From Datnioides undecimradiatus (taxonomy: Eukaryota > Chordata > Actinopteri > Lobotiformes > Datnioididae): 64,000 nucleotides of DNA. The stretch is taken from NCBI GenBank assembly GCA_008933995.1, contig WARS01002707.1, forward strand, positions 1 to 64,000, read 5' to 3'. Each line of letters opens with the position of its first letter. The first letter of the stretch is position 1. Position numbers and translations under genes: made by a program. This document shows positions 34,201 through 47,230 of this stretch, piece after piece. The notes below the pieces were generated by a model, which searched no databases, had not been told where the DNA came from, and saw nothing but the letters and a program-made list of their open reading frames with translations.

Positions 34201-36759
34201 TTCTTCCAAAAGGAAAATAAGCATCATTCCCTCAATGTTAAAGTTAAAACCAGTGCATTTACTAGGATTCTTTAAAGTAATCAGTAACCTGAGGCAGCTT
34301 CATTTCAGAGGCTTCAGATTTTGTTGAGTTCGTTCCCTCCATGTTTACCTCCAGCCACCTTTATCTGTCAGGCTGACGTGTCCCGCGTGTCGTTCGCTCA
34401 GCGGCTGCTGAAAACAAACAGCGGGGCTCAACAAGACGCCTGTGTTTCCGATCAGACTGCAGGGAGAAAGACGACAAGTACAATATAAAACTGCATTCCT
34501 GATCCAGGTCACAGCTGGAGTCAGTTACAACCAGCTGCGACCGACGGGGAAACTGTTACGATTTCAGTTTCAGAGGTTTTGTTTTGTTCGGGCTGACGTG
34601 AGACGCCAGCGGAGCAGCTCGGAGCTCTCCATCCTCCAGCAGCAGACAGTGTGCACCAGGCTTTTGTTGTTCAGTCTTATCGATCCTTGATTCGACTCCT
34701 GGACTCGATCGCGGCTCTGAATTGTCAGCAGTTAAACCGCGAATTGACAAATGAACGGAGCTGTCTGTGGTGCTGAAGTACCAGATCTGTAACTGTGTAA
34801 TTGTCAGGTTCGTGTTGGTCTGTAACTCTGTTCTCTACGGCATTAGAGGCCCCACACAGCAGAGACACCTCCAGGGTGGTGTAGTCGTGGACGCTGGAGA
34901 GGATCATAGAGACACTCACTGCCTGTAATATTCCTTTCATCCCCACAGGTGGTCAAAAACAGGCAGAAGGACCTATAATCAATAATCAATACAGTAACAG
35001 ATCATTTTTAAACAAATTAATTTAAAAAATGCTCATTTAGCGAATCAGGAAGCTCGCAGGCCAGTTGTATGTGTTCGACTCACGTGTTGCTGCCCAGACG
35101 ATCAATACAGGAAACAGTTCCCCCATAAAAACCGCAATATTCTATAAATTCATACTTTATAATTACCAAGATCGTCCAGCATCACCTTCACCTCAACATT
35201 AGGGAAAACATGACAGATACAGATCAGTTCATCAGATTCAGCCTGTAAAACACGAGGGATAATACATTTCATTCATGTTTAACATCATAGAAAATAATCA
35301 GAATAGTGGTTTGTTTGCAGCCGTGGCCTCCCTGACACACGTTTAAGCTGCTACATCCTGTCTGATGCATTTCAAACATCTTGGACCGTGAAATCTGTTC
35401 TGCAGAAGCTGCAGGAGCGACGTCGGGGTCAGGTGACGGTTCCTCGTGTTCACCGGCTGCAGTTCGAGTCGAGTGCAGGGTGAACATCTGCAAAGTGCAT
35501 CAACACGTCGGGCTCCACAGGGGGCGGCAGGAACAGGAAGTCCACGCCTGTGAGGATTCAGGGTCACGTGATGCAGCCTCCCTCTTCTTCTCTCCTTTCT
35601 GTTCTCGTATGAAGCTGTGCTGCCTGATGCTCTGTGCATCGTTTCGTTAGGGTTAACAGCTGATCACAGGACATCTGCACTAAAAACCTAAGTCCAAAGA
35701 GTCTAACTAGTCTCAGGTTGAGGAGAACGACAGACGTCTTTGAACATGTCCTGCAGCCGGACCCTGAGTTACAGGGAACTTTACTTTGTGCTCTTGTTGT
35801 TGCATTTTACTTCACTACGTTTATCTGACGACACGTTAGCTTATAAATCAGTTTATAAAGCGCGTTGCATGATTACAGATTACAAATTAAACTGATCTGT
35901 ATATAAGAATCACATCAGAGTCGTTAAAGGTCAGTTTGGTTGTTTTATTAATAAACACAGTGTTATTATTTTAGTGTTTCTGAGGCTCAGTGTCACATCT
36001 CATCTCATTGTCACTGTAGTTATAGGAGGTATTAACACTTCAGGTCACCAGAGGGCAGCAGCGAGCATCGTCCCTGCCTGTAAGCTACACTTGTATTGTC
36101 TTGGTCAGATTGGTAGACAGTGTGTGCAGACATTTGCACACACACGTCGAAATAGTGTTAATTTACTATTTCTCACATCTGCTTTAATTAACAGCGTCAC
36201 AGTTACAGTTTCTTTGATTTTTTGTGTTATTTTTTATTTATTTTGAAGATTAAAGTCTCCGAAAACACGACGGTGTCGGCTGCAACTGGCTCCCGGCAAA
36301 GAGAAGTCCTTAAATAAGGAGCTTACATTTAAGTAATCAAAGCAACATTATTTGATTAGAAAAAGTAATTAATTACATTTCTAGTTGATATAACAACATC
36401 AATCAGTCTGACCATGACGCGCGGCGCCCCACGCCACGAGAGTTTCTTTATTTTCGATGTTTGTGCGGTCGCTGAGCTCCAGCTCGACCAGCTCCTGAAC
36501 TTCCTCTGGAGGAGATCCGGCGGCGTATTGTCACTTCCTGGACTTAAAAAGACTTTTCAAGAATCAGCCACTGTTTCATTTGTCGTGGTCAAATCACGTT
36601 CGTGCCAAAACCAACAGCGGCTGCTGCTCTTTGACTCGTTCAGCGGCACCGCTGACGGCGCGCTGGGTTTAAACTGCATCATACATGTGGCGCTGAACCG
36701 TGATTTTATATTAATAGCACATTTTCTCTCAGTAACGAGGTCGTTTAGTTAATTATCCC

Positions 36760-37030
36760 GTAATTTCACGCAGTATTTGCACAACACACTCGAACGTTTT
36801 GTATTTCAGGGTGAATAGACAGGAATTCCCAGGGGTGGCGGGAGAGCAGACGCCGTTTTAATTTGTTTAAAGTGTTAATTGGGGGAAATAGGATCTCCAT
36901 TTCTATATTTAACAGCTAAGCAAGTCGCACACTGTTAACGGGCTGCCGGTCACCGCAGGCAGCGGCGCTCAGCGGCCACTCAATGACGCATTTAACAAGA
37001 AAGCTCAATGATCCTCTTTGTGGATAATTA
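36760..37030. other. Low-repeat stretch in the matn4 first intron, possible regulatory element
   Basis: AT-rich, non-repetitive sequence with CAGGAATTCCCAGGG, TTTAAAGTGTTAATTGGGG and TCCTCTTTGTGG. It has the look of conserved non-coding DNA but I cannot align it. The rest of 33.4-37.5 kb shows no supported gene. Confidence 0.25.
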
Positions 37031-37093
37031 TAGAACATATGTTGGTCTGTGACCCACGCTGAGGAGGGGAGCTGTGTGTGTGTGTGTGTGTGC

Positions 37094-37124
<31 letters not shown>

Positions 37125-37529
37125 TGCTGCACGTGCTCAGCAGCAGCAGGATGGCAGCAGATTGTTATTTAGTGAGTGGCCGGTGAAGGAGACAGGAAAA
37201 GGGTGATGGGGGGAGGCTGGCTACTGCTATTGAGCTACAAGGAGGTATACTGAGGAGTCTTTGTCTCTCACACACAGACACACACACACACTCTCTCTTG
37301 ATAAAACAGCCTCAGGCTTCATGTCTGTCTCACACCACTTGGAGTGAGACCAAACTTGGGAAAGTCTCCTCTGAGTGTGACGATCCTGCAGCGTCTCCGG
37401 CCTCTCTCTGTAGCTCCAAGCGCACAGACGCTGAAAAGCTCGCGCGGTTCATGAAACGCTTAAACATTATTATTTGTCATAGAGCAACATGCACAGATGG
37501 CCAACATGGCCGCCGATTCGCTGAAAGTT

Positions 37530-37780
37530 TGAGCTTCTCTCTGTGACTGAGCAGCGACTCAGCAGTGATGTGACTCTGCAAAGGTCAGAAGCTGCTTTCT
37601 GAAACACATCACTGTGTTAAAGCAGAGACTCTGGAGTCACAGCAACACATCACTGTATTAAAGCAGAGACTCTGGTTCAATGCTCTGCAGAGACTCTGGA
37701 GTCACAGCAACACATCACTGTATTAAAGCAGAGACTCAGCTTCAATGCTCTGCAGAGACTCTGGAGTCAGACATGCACAC
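37530..37780 (+). repeat. Minisatellite of about 48 bp (site 2), in matn4 first intron
   Basis: Five or so imperfect units with CAACACATCACTGTATTAAA and GCAGAGACTCTGGAGTCA. Closely related to the array at 6.3 kb. Confidence 0.85.
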
Positions 37781-38942
37781 ACAGAGTGAACGTGACACCA
37801 CAGCCCATCGCAGGAGACGTAATAACGCTCATTCAGCTGCAGATCCAGCTGAGGACGCCGCTGTGATGTGATGGATTATGGGATGCTGTCACGTCTCTGC
37901 CTCATGGGAATCAGTGTTAAATGAGACCTGCGAGAGCGCCTTCTGCACTGATGCACGAACAACATGCTCCGAATGTTTGGCTGAACCTCCGTTTAACCGC
38001 CGAGATGCTCCTGAAGATCCTGAGAGACGCACAAAACGAGATGAACAGAGACACAAACTGAGAAAAATGCTCGTCTGCATCTGTTGACTCACGATTCGGA
38101 CCTGAGCCAGCGGCGGCCGCGCGCTCAGACAGCGATAAACCCCTGAAGGACCCCTGTCTACGGACCTGAGGAGGAGCCTGCTGGACTCGACTGTGTGCCC
38201 TGAGCGTGAACACCCTGTCAGACGCTGCCATCACCCCTCTGACCTGACAGCCTGCGGGGACGCTGACAGACACACAACCAGATGAGGGAGCGAGCATGTG
38301 TTCATGCACAGCAGCAGCCGCTGCGCACCTGAGCCAGGTGTTTGCAGCCGAGTGTTTTACGACGGGGCCGGGCTGGAATGTCCCTCTGCGACATCGACAT
38401 CATCATTACACCAACACACACGATGCAGGAATTTACTGGAGTCTCTGGACTCTCCAACTGCTTAAACCATTAAAGTTCACGACAGCCTGGGCGTCACATG
38501 ACAGCAGGCAACATCCGAACGACCTGTCATGTGACTCTATGGGGAAAAACATGGAAAACAACCAGAAGAGTCAGGAAATTCAAATATAAGGGAAGGTCGC
38601 TCCTCGCCTTGTGCTTAACACAGCATTAAAAGATTAAAGAGCGGTGAAGAAATCTGAATTTTCAACATCTAAATGTTAATAATTATCAAACAAACACGAA
38701 TATATAGTTTTAATACAAAGAGAAAGAAAATCAGACATTATGTGACATTAAAGTCACAATAATAACAAAAAACAACAATAATAAACAATATATGTGGGTT
38801 TTTTTAATAAAAATAATCTGATGATGTCAGCAACACAAATAACCTGTTTTTCTTCCCCCCTCCTCACCCCCTCACCCACCCACAGTTTGATCCAGCTGAG
38901 TCCAGCTGAGAGCGGCCCGTCTGCCAGATCGCTATCACCAGG

Positions 38943-39027
38943 ATGAAGATGAGACAGCAGCTCGGGGGACTGTGCGGCCTCCTCCTGTTGAGCCTGGCCG
39001 TCCTCGCCGCCGCCAGGCCCAAAGCAG
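38943..39027 (+). CDS. matn4: matn4 signal-peptide exon
   Basis: Encodes about 28 residues: a basic start, a leucine/alanine hydrophobic core and a likely cleavage near AAARPKA. It ends in phase 1 (gca g|gtcagt) and joins the vWA1 exon as GGT (Gly). A candidate upstream untranslated part begins after an acceptor (ccacccacag) at 38886. Two ATGs lie six bases apart; the first was chosen because it is upstream and in frame. Confidence 0.9.
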
Positions 39028-39174
39028 GTCAGTGTGACGGTTTGATGATGTGCAGCCCCGAATCCAGGCGGCCGCACAACGGATGGAAAAACAGAAGTGA
39101 TTCGTTTTTAAAGGTTAAATTCTGCACGAGCAGCACCTCAGGGTGTCGCACCAAAACAACACACACACACACAC

Positions 39175-39213
<39 letters not shown>

Positions 39214-42200
39214 CACACGGGGGGAGTGTGATGTCATTCTTTGCTCATTAAATCCACTATATTTCACACCATGCTGCATAATTAGCATCTATTGATTTTA
39301 AAACACTCGGCTTTATTATTATTTTAGTGTCACAGGTCGTTATCACTGTAGTGGGTTGCAGTCATGTGACCTCCTGCAGCAGTGTGGGATGCTGGGAGTT
39401 GTTGTCTTCCTGTCAGCTGGGATTCCTTCAGTGTTGATGGTTCAGGAGGTTTTTACTGGGAGCTGAATTCTCCACAGAGGTCTCCTCCTCTCCGCCACAG
39501 ACAGGAAGTGAAGCCGATAACAGAGCCTGATCTGGATTCACAGAGTCTCTGAGTCTGAAACATCTGAGGTCATGGAGGAACATAGATCTACAACATGTAG
39601 AACAGCATGTAGAACTGAGGTTAAGGTGTTATTGTCTCACTTTTTGTTTATGTCACACTTACAGTTCATATCTGGATATTTTGGATGTGACCTACATCTT
39701 CTCTGCAGCTGTGGCTTGACTCGACTGATCTTTCCAGACAGTGAGGTGAACATATTTATAAGAGGTTTAAAACCAGCCATGACTCACGTCTGTTTGAAAC
39801 TAAAGATGGACGCCACGGCCGTCGAACCCGCCTACTCTCACTGACGCTGAGTCGTTGACTTTCAGCTGACTGAAATCCTGGACGTGCATTAATCAAACAC
39901 TTCCTCTCCAGCTCGCAAAGCAAACACACGCTCGCCTCGCTCCTCGTTCACGACTGCGTGTGTCTCGAAGCGGGATGATGTTACGACGCGGGCGTGCGTT
40001 CACAGGGAAAAGCTTTAAGGACAAAAACAGAAGCTGCAAAAGCCTCTGCAGCCGCTGTCTGCGAGAGTAAAACTGCACGCCGGCTCACACATGTACAGTC
40101 TGAAAAGCCTAAAACTGCTTAGCATCAATCATGCATTGGATGTTGTGCATATTATGCAGTCAGAAGAACAAACACATCCACCAAGGTGCAGGAGAACAAA
40201 ACTATAAATCCACAGCACGTGAACAAACATCTGGAAATATGCAGGAATATGATTGACCAGGGAGGGCGGGCAAACGAGACACAGGTGACACAGGCGGGAA
40301 TAGGAAGCAGGAACACAAACAGGAAGACGCCTTCAAAGTAAAACAGGAAGCAACTATTAATTTTAATTCATTTGTGTGTAAGTAAAGTAAAAGGCAGAAA
40401 TGTTGAGAAGCATCGGCTCCACAGAGCAACATCTGGTGTCCTTCCTCTACGAGTCCCGTTCCCAGACGTAAATCCGTTTTCATCCCTTCTTCCAGGTCCT
40501 GAGCAGAAATGTAAGTCCGGTCCCGTGGATCTGGTCTTCCTCATCGACAGCTCCCGCAGCGTCAGGCCGCATGAGTTTGAGACCATGAGGAAGTTCATGA
40601 TTGACATCCTCAACACTCTGGACATCGGACTCAACGCCACCAGAGTGGGAGTGGTCCAGTACTCCAGCCAGGTACTGTGGGCGGAGTCACGGCCATCGTC
40701 CGTGTGGTATTCTTTATTTTATTCAGAAATAATATGAAATATCTGAAGTATGTCATCTAACACTGGAGTCACCGTCAGGATGCGTCACATGACCCTCCAC
40801 AGGCGTCACATGACCCTCCACAGGCGTAAACAGGAAGCAGATTACAGATGTCTTTTGCACTGAACGTCTCACACAGAGCTATGCCATGATGTTTGTTTAC
40901 CCCTGAAACAGCTGTTTGCTCAGGGTTGTTGTTGTTGTTGTTGTGCAGCTTCTTTGTGTTTTAGTTGCTCCACAGCTTCCTGTTCCTGAACCCGTGGCGT
41001 CTCTCCTCTGTCTTCTTCAGGTCCGCAGCGAGTTCTCTCTGAAGACTCACGCCACGCTGGACAGCATGGTGAAAGGCATCAATCAGATCATCCCCCTGGC
41101 TCAGGGCACCATGACCGGGCTCGCCATCAAATACGTGATGAATGTGGCCTTCACTGCCGAGGAGGGAGACCGGCCAAAGGTAAGGCGGGGCGAGTTCACC
41201 TGCGCTCAGTTTGGATCTAATTCACATGAATAACAGCGAGAGCTCCTGCTCTGTTTGAGTCTGTACCTGCTGCCAGAAGTTCAGCTCATCCAATCTGTTC
41301 AATTCATTAAAGTGAGCGACTCCCAGGCAAACGTGCACAGGCCGATCCACATCCTTCAGGGACACGTGAAGCCTGTAAACAAGGAGTAAATAATAATAAT
41401 AAATAAGGAGAAATGCCCAATGTGCAGCTTGTTATCAGGAACTGTCCAAACCACCATCGTCTAATTTATACTTTCATGCATTTTGCAAAGTTTTAACTCA
41501 GTTTGTTCTGTAATGGTTGAGGGTTTGACTAACACCTGGAACAGTCATCACCATCGCATCAAACGGAAATGTTCCACTGCTCCAGTAAATAGGCCGAACC
41601 TGAGACAACTCCAGCTCAGAGAACACTGGGGACGGCTGAGGAGCAGGAAATATACTCGGACAGTCGTTGAGCAGCCAATGGGATGTGAGATGATGGGTCA
41701 TGTGATGTGAAGTATCAGGAAGTTGAGAGGGTCAGAGGACTTCCTGCACGTGTGTGTGTTCAGAGGATGTTTCTGTGAAGTTGCTCGTTGCTGTAATTAG
41801 CCTCCGCGTTAGCTCGTTAGCATGCAGCAGGAAACACGTGGTCTGACTGAACACGTTTCCTGGTTACAGATGCAGGCTGGAGCATCAGCGTAGGGCAGTG
41901 AACACACAGTGTGACCAGTAATGTGACCATTATCAGGAAGTAATGGACACCCTGCAGCCAATCAGAATCCAGTATTCCTCCAGACCATGTGATAGGAGCT
42001 ATGGTCGTATGGTCTTTGATCCTGAGGTTGTCTCTCCTTCAGGTGCCCAACGTGGCCGTGATCGTGACAGACGGACGCCCTCAGGACCGCGTGGCGGAGG
42101 TGGCAGCCGAGGCCAGAGAGAAAGGCATCGAGATCTACGCCGTCGGGGTGGCCAGGGCCGATATGACGTCACTGAGAGCCATGGCGTCCCCGCCCTTCGA

Positions 42201-45200
42201 AGACCACGTCTTCCTGGTGGAGTCCTTCGACCTCATCCACCAGTTTGGACTGCAGTTCCAGGACAAGCTCTGCGGTAAAGCTGCTGGACAGGAAATGACC
42301 TCACTGTCTGTTGAAATTCACATTAAACATTTGTTATTTTCATCATCGCGGCTGCTTTTCAGTCACAGCGGGATCTTTGACGGTGGCGGCCGCTAAGACA
42401 AACACATGACCCACAGCCAGGGTCAAATAACAGCAGGCTCTGCTTCACTGTGACTGGGTTTTGTCATTTTATTACATTATTTCATGTCAGGAACTTTTAT
42501 GAGTTACTTAATGTAATAATTTTGCCTGAAAATGAAAACTTAAATCCCATCTCACTCCAAAGGCCGCATGAAACACAGACAGAAGCAAAGCTGAAACCGA
42601 TGAGGGGAGTCATTCTTTTTGGATTTGAGATCAGAGTTTCTGTAAAAACCCCACATCTGAGAAAAAGCAAAGAGCGCCACATTTCAATGGATAACTTTCA
42701 TCTGAAGTCACCTCAGCGTAAGACAAGTGAAGACCTGCAGCCAAGTCTCTGGAATTTAAATTTCATGCTGCCGCTTCGTCCGGGGCGAACAGCAGATTCT
42801 TCATGTAATTAAAAAACACAACGAATGTCTCGTCTGAATAGAAAAAACGCCGTCATGCCCATCTAACCCCACAGAACATAATACCTTCTCATAACAGACG
42901 CCTCAAATCCCTTAAGTGCACGATATTTCCTCGTGCTGCTGTTATTCCAGACTGAAAACCTCCGGCTTTCCTCGGTGGGACACGGAAAAAAAAGCCAGAC
43001 AAATAAAGTTTAAAGGGATATTTCCTGTTTTTTGACAGAGCGGGCGGGAAAGCTGCTGTGTTGCTTCATCTGAATCCGCCAGACTCCTTTAACAAAAACA
43101 GCGATTTAAGCTCGCAGCTCACAGGAGTCGCTGGTCCACCGCTGCCTCCTCGTCTGTGTTACTGTGTGACTTTGGAGAATCTGAACTGACAGTTTGAAAC
43201 ACAGAAGTCACACAATCACACAAACAAACCAACAGATCGAAGCAGAGGAGGAGCAGCAGCTCCTGTGATCTGTGAGCTAAAATTATGGGTTTTTTCAAAG
43301 GAGTCTGGTGGAGTTGGAGAGAGCGTAGGTGGATATAACAGCTTCAGGATCTGGGTAACTGTCCAACAAAGTGTGTTTTCAAGTGTCGGGGAGGTTGAAG
43401 ATGATGAAAACTGAAACAAATCTGTTGTTGCATCAACTTTGTTAAATATCCGTTGAGCAAATCTTCATCACTGAATCAGAAAAAGCCACTTTTTAAGACG
43501 ATCATTGGAGTTTCATGCTTCATCAGGTCTTTGTGATGTGTGATCAAAGTGAGAACAGGAAAGAAACAAACACATAAAGCTGTGTAAACTTCAGCAGAAC
43601 AGTTGTGTTACTGTATTCACGTGTGAATCTCCGCTGCAGGTGTGGATCTGTGTCTGGAGTCGGACCACGGCTGCGAGCACATCTGTGAGAGCTCCCCGGG
43701 CTCGTACCACTGCCTCTGCCTGCCTGGATACACGCTCAACGAGGACGGGAAAACATGCGCAGGTAACAGACTCGCAGTGTGCCCATGCACAGAGAGGAGG
43801 CGGTGACACTAATGAACACATGTCGTTCATCAATAGATCTGTGTGTGTGTGTGTGTGTGTGTTTCAGCCATTGACCTGTGCGCTGAGGGGAAACACGACT
43901 GCGAACAAATTTGCGTCAGCTCTCCCGGCTCCTTCACCTGCGACTGCAACAAGGGATACAAGCTGAATGCCGACAAGAAGACCTGCTCGAGTCAGTCCCA
44001 CACACACAGCTGCAGAGTGCAGCAACAAACTGCGCACAACAAACTGCGCGCAGCATGCATGCATTATACTGCTTTTACACGACACATCCAGTAGTAACTG
44101 CTGATGGCTTCTGCGGCTTGAATTCATGTTCATTCGTGCTGAATCAGCAGCTTCACAGGCTGCACTGCTTCATGAAGCCGACTGCAGGTTTGCACTATGT
44201 TCCTCCTGCTGCAGCTCGTCTCTGTCACAACTAAAACACACGTCTACTTAAGATACACAGCTCCACTTACTTACAACCACAAAGTTTGGTCTGAGGTAAG
44301 ATTTAAAGCGAGGCGGGGGAACATAGATGCACGCACGCATGTTTTGCTGCTGGTTTGCTCTGCTGCTCACGGCCTTGCTGCTCTCCTCCCCTCAGTGATC
44401 GACTACTGTTCGTTTGGGAACCACAGTTGTGATCACGAGTGTGTGAGTGTGCTGAATGGCTATCACTGCCGCTGCAACGAGGGATACAGGCTGCTGGACG
44501 ACGGCAAGACCTGCCAGGGTGAGTTGTGCAAACAAACTGTTAATGACACCGATGCAAACACGACCACGCCGTCTGTCGCTGGTGTAACGCAGGTCTGAAC
44601 AGGGTTTACTGTAATGTTTATTACATTAAACCGGTTTAATCCTGAAGCTGATGAAGCTGCGTACACATTAATCACACGTGGAGTCTTTGAACCTTTTGTC
44701 TGTGATTAAAATGTTGCCTGACTGCTTTTATAAAAACCAAAACTGGTTCCTGGTTTAATTTGGCCTCAGTCCTCTCAAAGTAGTAACCTTGTGCAGTGAT
44801 GCACCGCTCCCAGTGCTCCTGCACCTCAATTGCCCCTGTTATGTGAGAGTCCTGTCTGCAGGTGCAGCTGCAGGGCGGTGCAGAGCAGCGATTGTGTTGC
44901 TGCAGCTAAAACACTGTGTGTGTTCTCAGTGCTGTGTGTCCTGATGGAGAAGCAGAGCTCCACCTGTCCCAGTTCAGGTGGTTGGTGCTGAGTCTCCTCC
45001 CTCAGACGCCTCAGAGCGGTGCAGCAGAGCTCTCCACTGACAGCCTGACCCTGCTGGTCGCTCTCTGCAGACAAACACCAGCTCCACATGGAGCTCTGAC
45101 TCAGAGTCTGATGTCTGAGCTCCATGGTGACGATGTAAACCTGCAAATGGTCAACTACCTGTGACATGTGTACAAATGATGATCTGCACAACTTACAGTG

Positions 45201-46660
45201 GTGAACAGGCTCAGGAGTGTTATTTGTGGCAGCTGCTGCATGCTCACCGTGCCACGCTGCGTTCAGGAACAACAGGAACAGTCCCAGAACTTTGTGATTG
45301 CACCTTTTCTCCAAAGAAGCTGCAAACAGAGCAGTGAACACTCACATTCCCATCTCACCAGTTCTCAGGCTGCAAGACGGGAACAAATGTGAAGTGTTTC
45401 CGTCTCTGGCTGCAGCTTTCGTGGTGTGGACCTTAAGCCAAAGCTCTGCTGCTTCTCAAAAGTGAAGCCGACTCATGTGCACTCAGCTCGGTCTGAGGCA
45501 TCGTCGTCACAGGACGGCAATTAAAATGACACGGCTGCTGTTTTCAAATGCTCCGCTGTCTTTTTGCTAATCAGCACCGGGCAATTAGCAGGAAAAGTCG
45601 TCTCAATGAGTAAAAATAAGACAAAGAGAAGCTAAATGTAGTGAAAACCAAGTAGAGTGGAAACCAGGGCAGACAGGAAGTCTGAGGGAGCTGCTCAAAC
45701 CTTCACGCAGGTGAGCTGAATCGTCCCGATGACAGGTGCTCAGCGGGTCGTCACTGCAGGCAAAGGCTCGTACAATGCAAACCGGTCTTTCAGATGAAGT
45801 CATTACTGTGAAATGAGGACGTCTTGGACAAAGGACGGTGACTTTGGTGATTTAACTGTCAGAAACAACCGAAAACACAACTCAGGCGTTTAGATATTGA
45901 TTTTAGGAGACACCAGCCGATCCCACAGACGCCAGTAGGTGTTCCTGCAGCTGGTGCACAGTTCTGGAGAAAACAATGTTAAGAATCCAGATCTGCTGGA
46001 GCGATCACACTCACACAAACTCCACGCTGCCTTCACAAACCAGCGTGTCGTTGTGCATGTGAGTGCGCGCGTCCAACATGCTTGTGCACGTCGCTGCGTG
46101 CAGCCAGACAGACTCAGTCACACAGCAACAGCTGCAGCGCGACATCCCGCCGACCAGAGACTCCACAGGAACAAACACACCTTCAAAGCACCGGGAGCAC
46201 ATCGTGTAACTGTGTTTAACCCAAATACCACAGCAGCCTCACGTGAAGAGGAGCGAAGCGTCGCCTCGCGCCTGCTCCAGATGTTTGTGCAAACAGCTGG
46301 TTTATAACTCATATTTAGATGCACGGGGTCGTTTCGAGGTCGTCAATGAGATGATGAGTCATGGCTGAGTCACGCTGCATCATCATTTACATCTTTGTTC
46401 CTCTGACACTGATGACCAACTGGATGAAGGGAACATTTCAGAATATCTCACTCAGCGGTTAGTCCGTGGTCACATGACTCTCATTCCTACAAATTATACT
46501 TTTCCTCTAACACCGGCGAGCTCTGTGTCCACATCTGCATCCACACAAAGTTGCATTCAAGTGCACTGCTGAGTGTAGGACACCACAAACACTGAAGGGA
46601 TGAGGTGAAACAGAAGATACAGACTTGACTATTATATAAGTATTTATAAGAAATAAACCT

Positions 46661-46697
<37 letters not shown>

Positions 46698-46889
46698 TAA
46701 CTCAATGTGTGTGTGTGTGTGTTTGTGTGTGTGTGTAATGTAGCCGTTGACCTGTGCGCGGAGGGGAAACACGACTGCGAACAAATCTGCGTCAGCGCGC
46801 CCGGCGTCTTCACCTGCGACTGCAACAAGGGATACACACTGAACCAGGACAAGAAGACCTGCACACGTTAGTCAGGCCGTCGCACAACT

Positions 46890-46920
<31 letters not shown>

Positions 46921-47016
46921 GACTGACAGTGAAGGCAAATAGCTCCTGGTGCATCTGTGCTGATGAGTGGATCAGTGATGTCCAAACAATGTTTCACAGG
47001 ACTGTTCATTTAAAGT

Positions 47017-47047
<31 letters not shown>

Positions 47048-47196
47048 CACGTGTGTTGTTCAGCCATTGACCTGTGCGCCGAGGGAAAGCACGACTGTGA
47101 GCAGATCTGCATCAGCGCTCCCGGCTCCTTCACCTGCGACTGCAACAAGGGATACAAGCTGAACAAGGACAAGAAGACCTGCACAAGTCAGTGAAC

Positions 47197-47230
<34 letters not shown>

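Noticed and set aside
34725-34946. Minus-strand 73-codon frame with a signal-like start
   Set aside because: Considered as a small secreted protein, but it has no splice context, relatives I recognise, or neighbouring exons.
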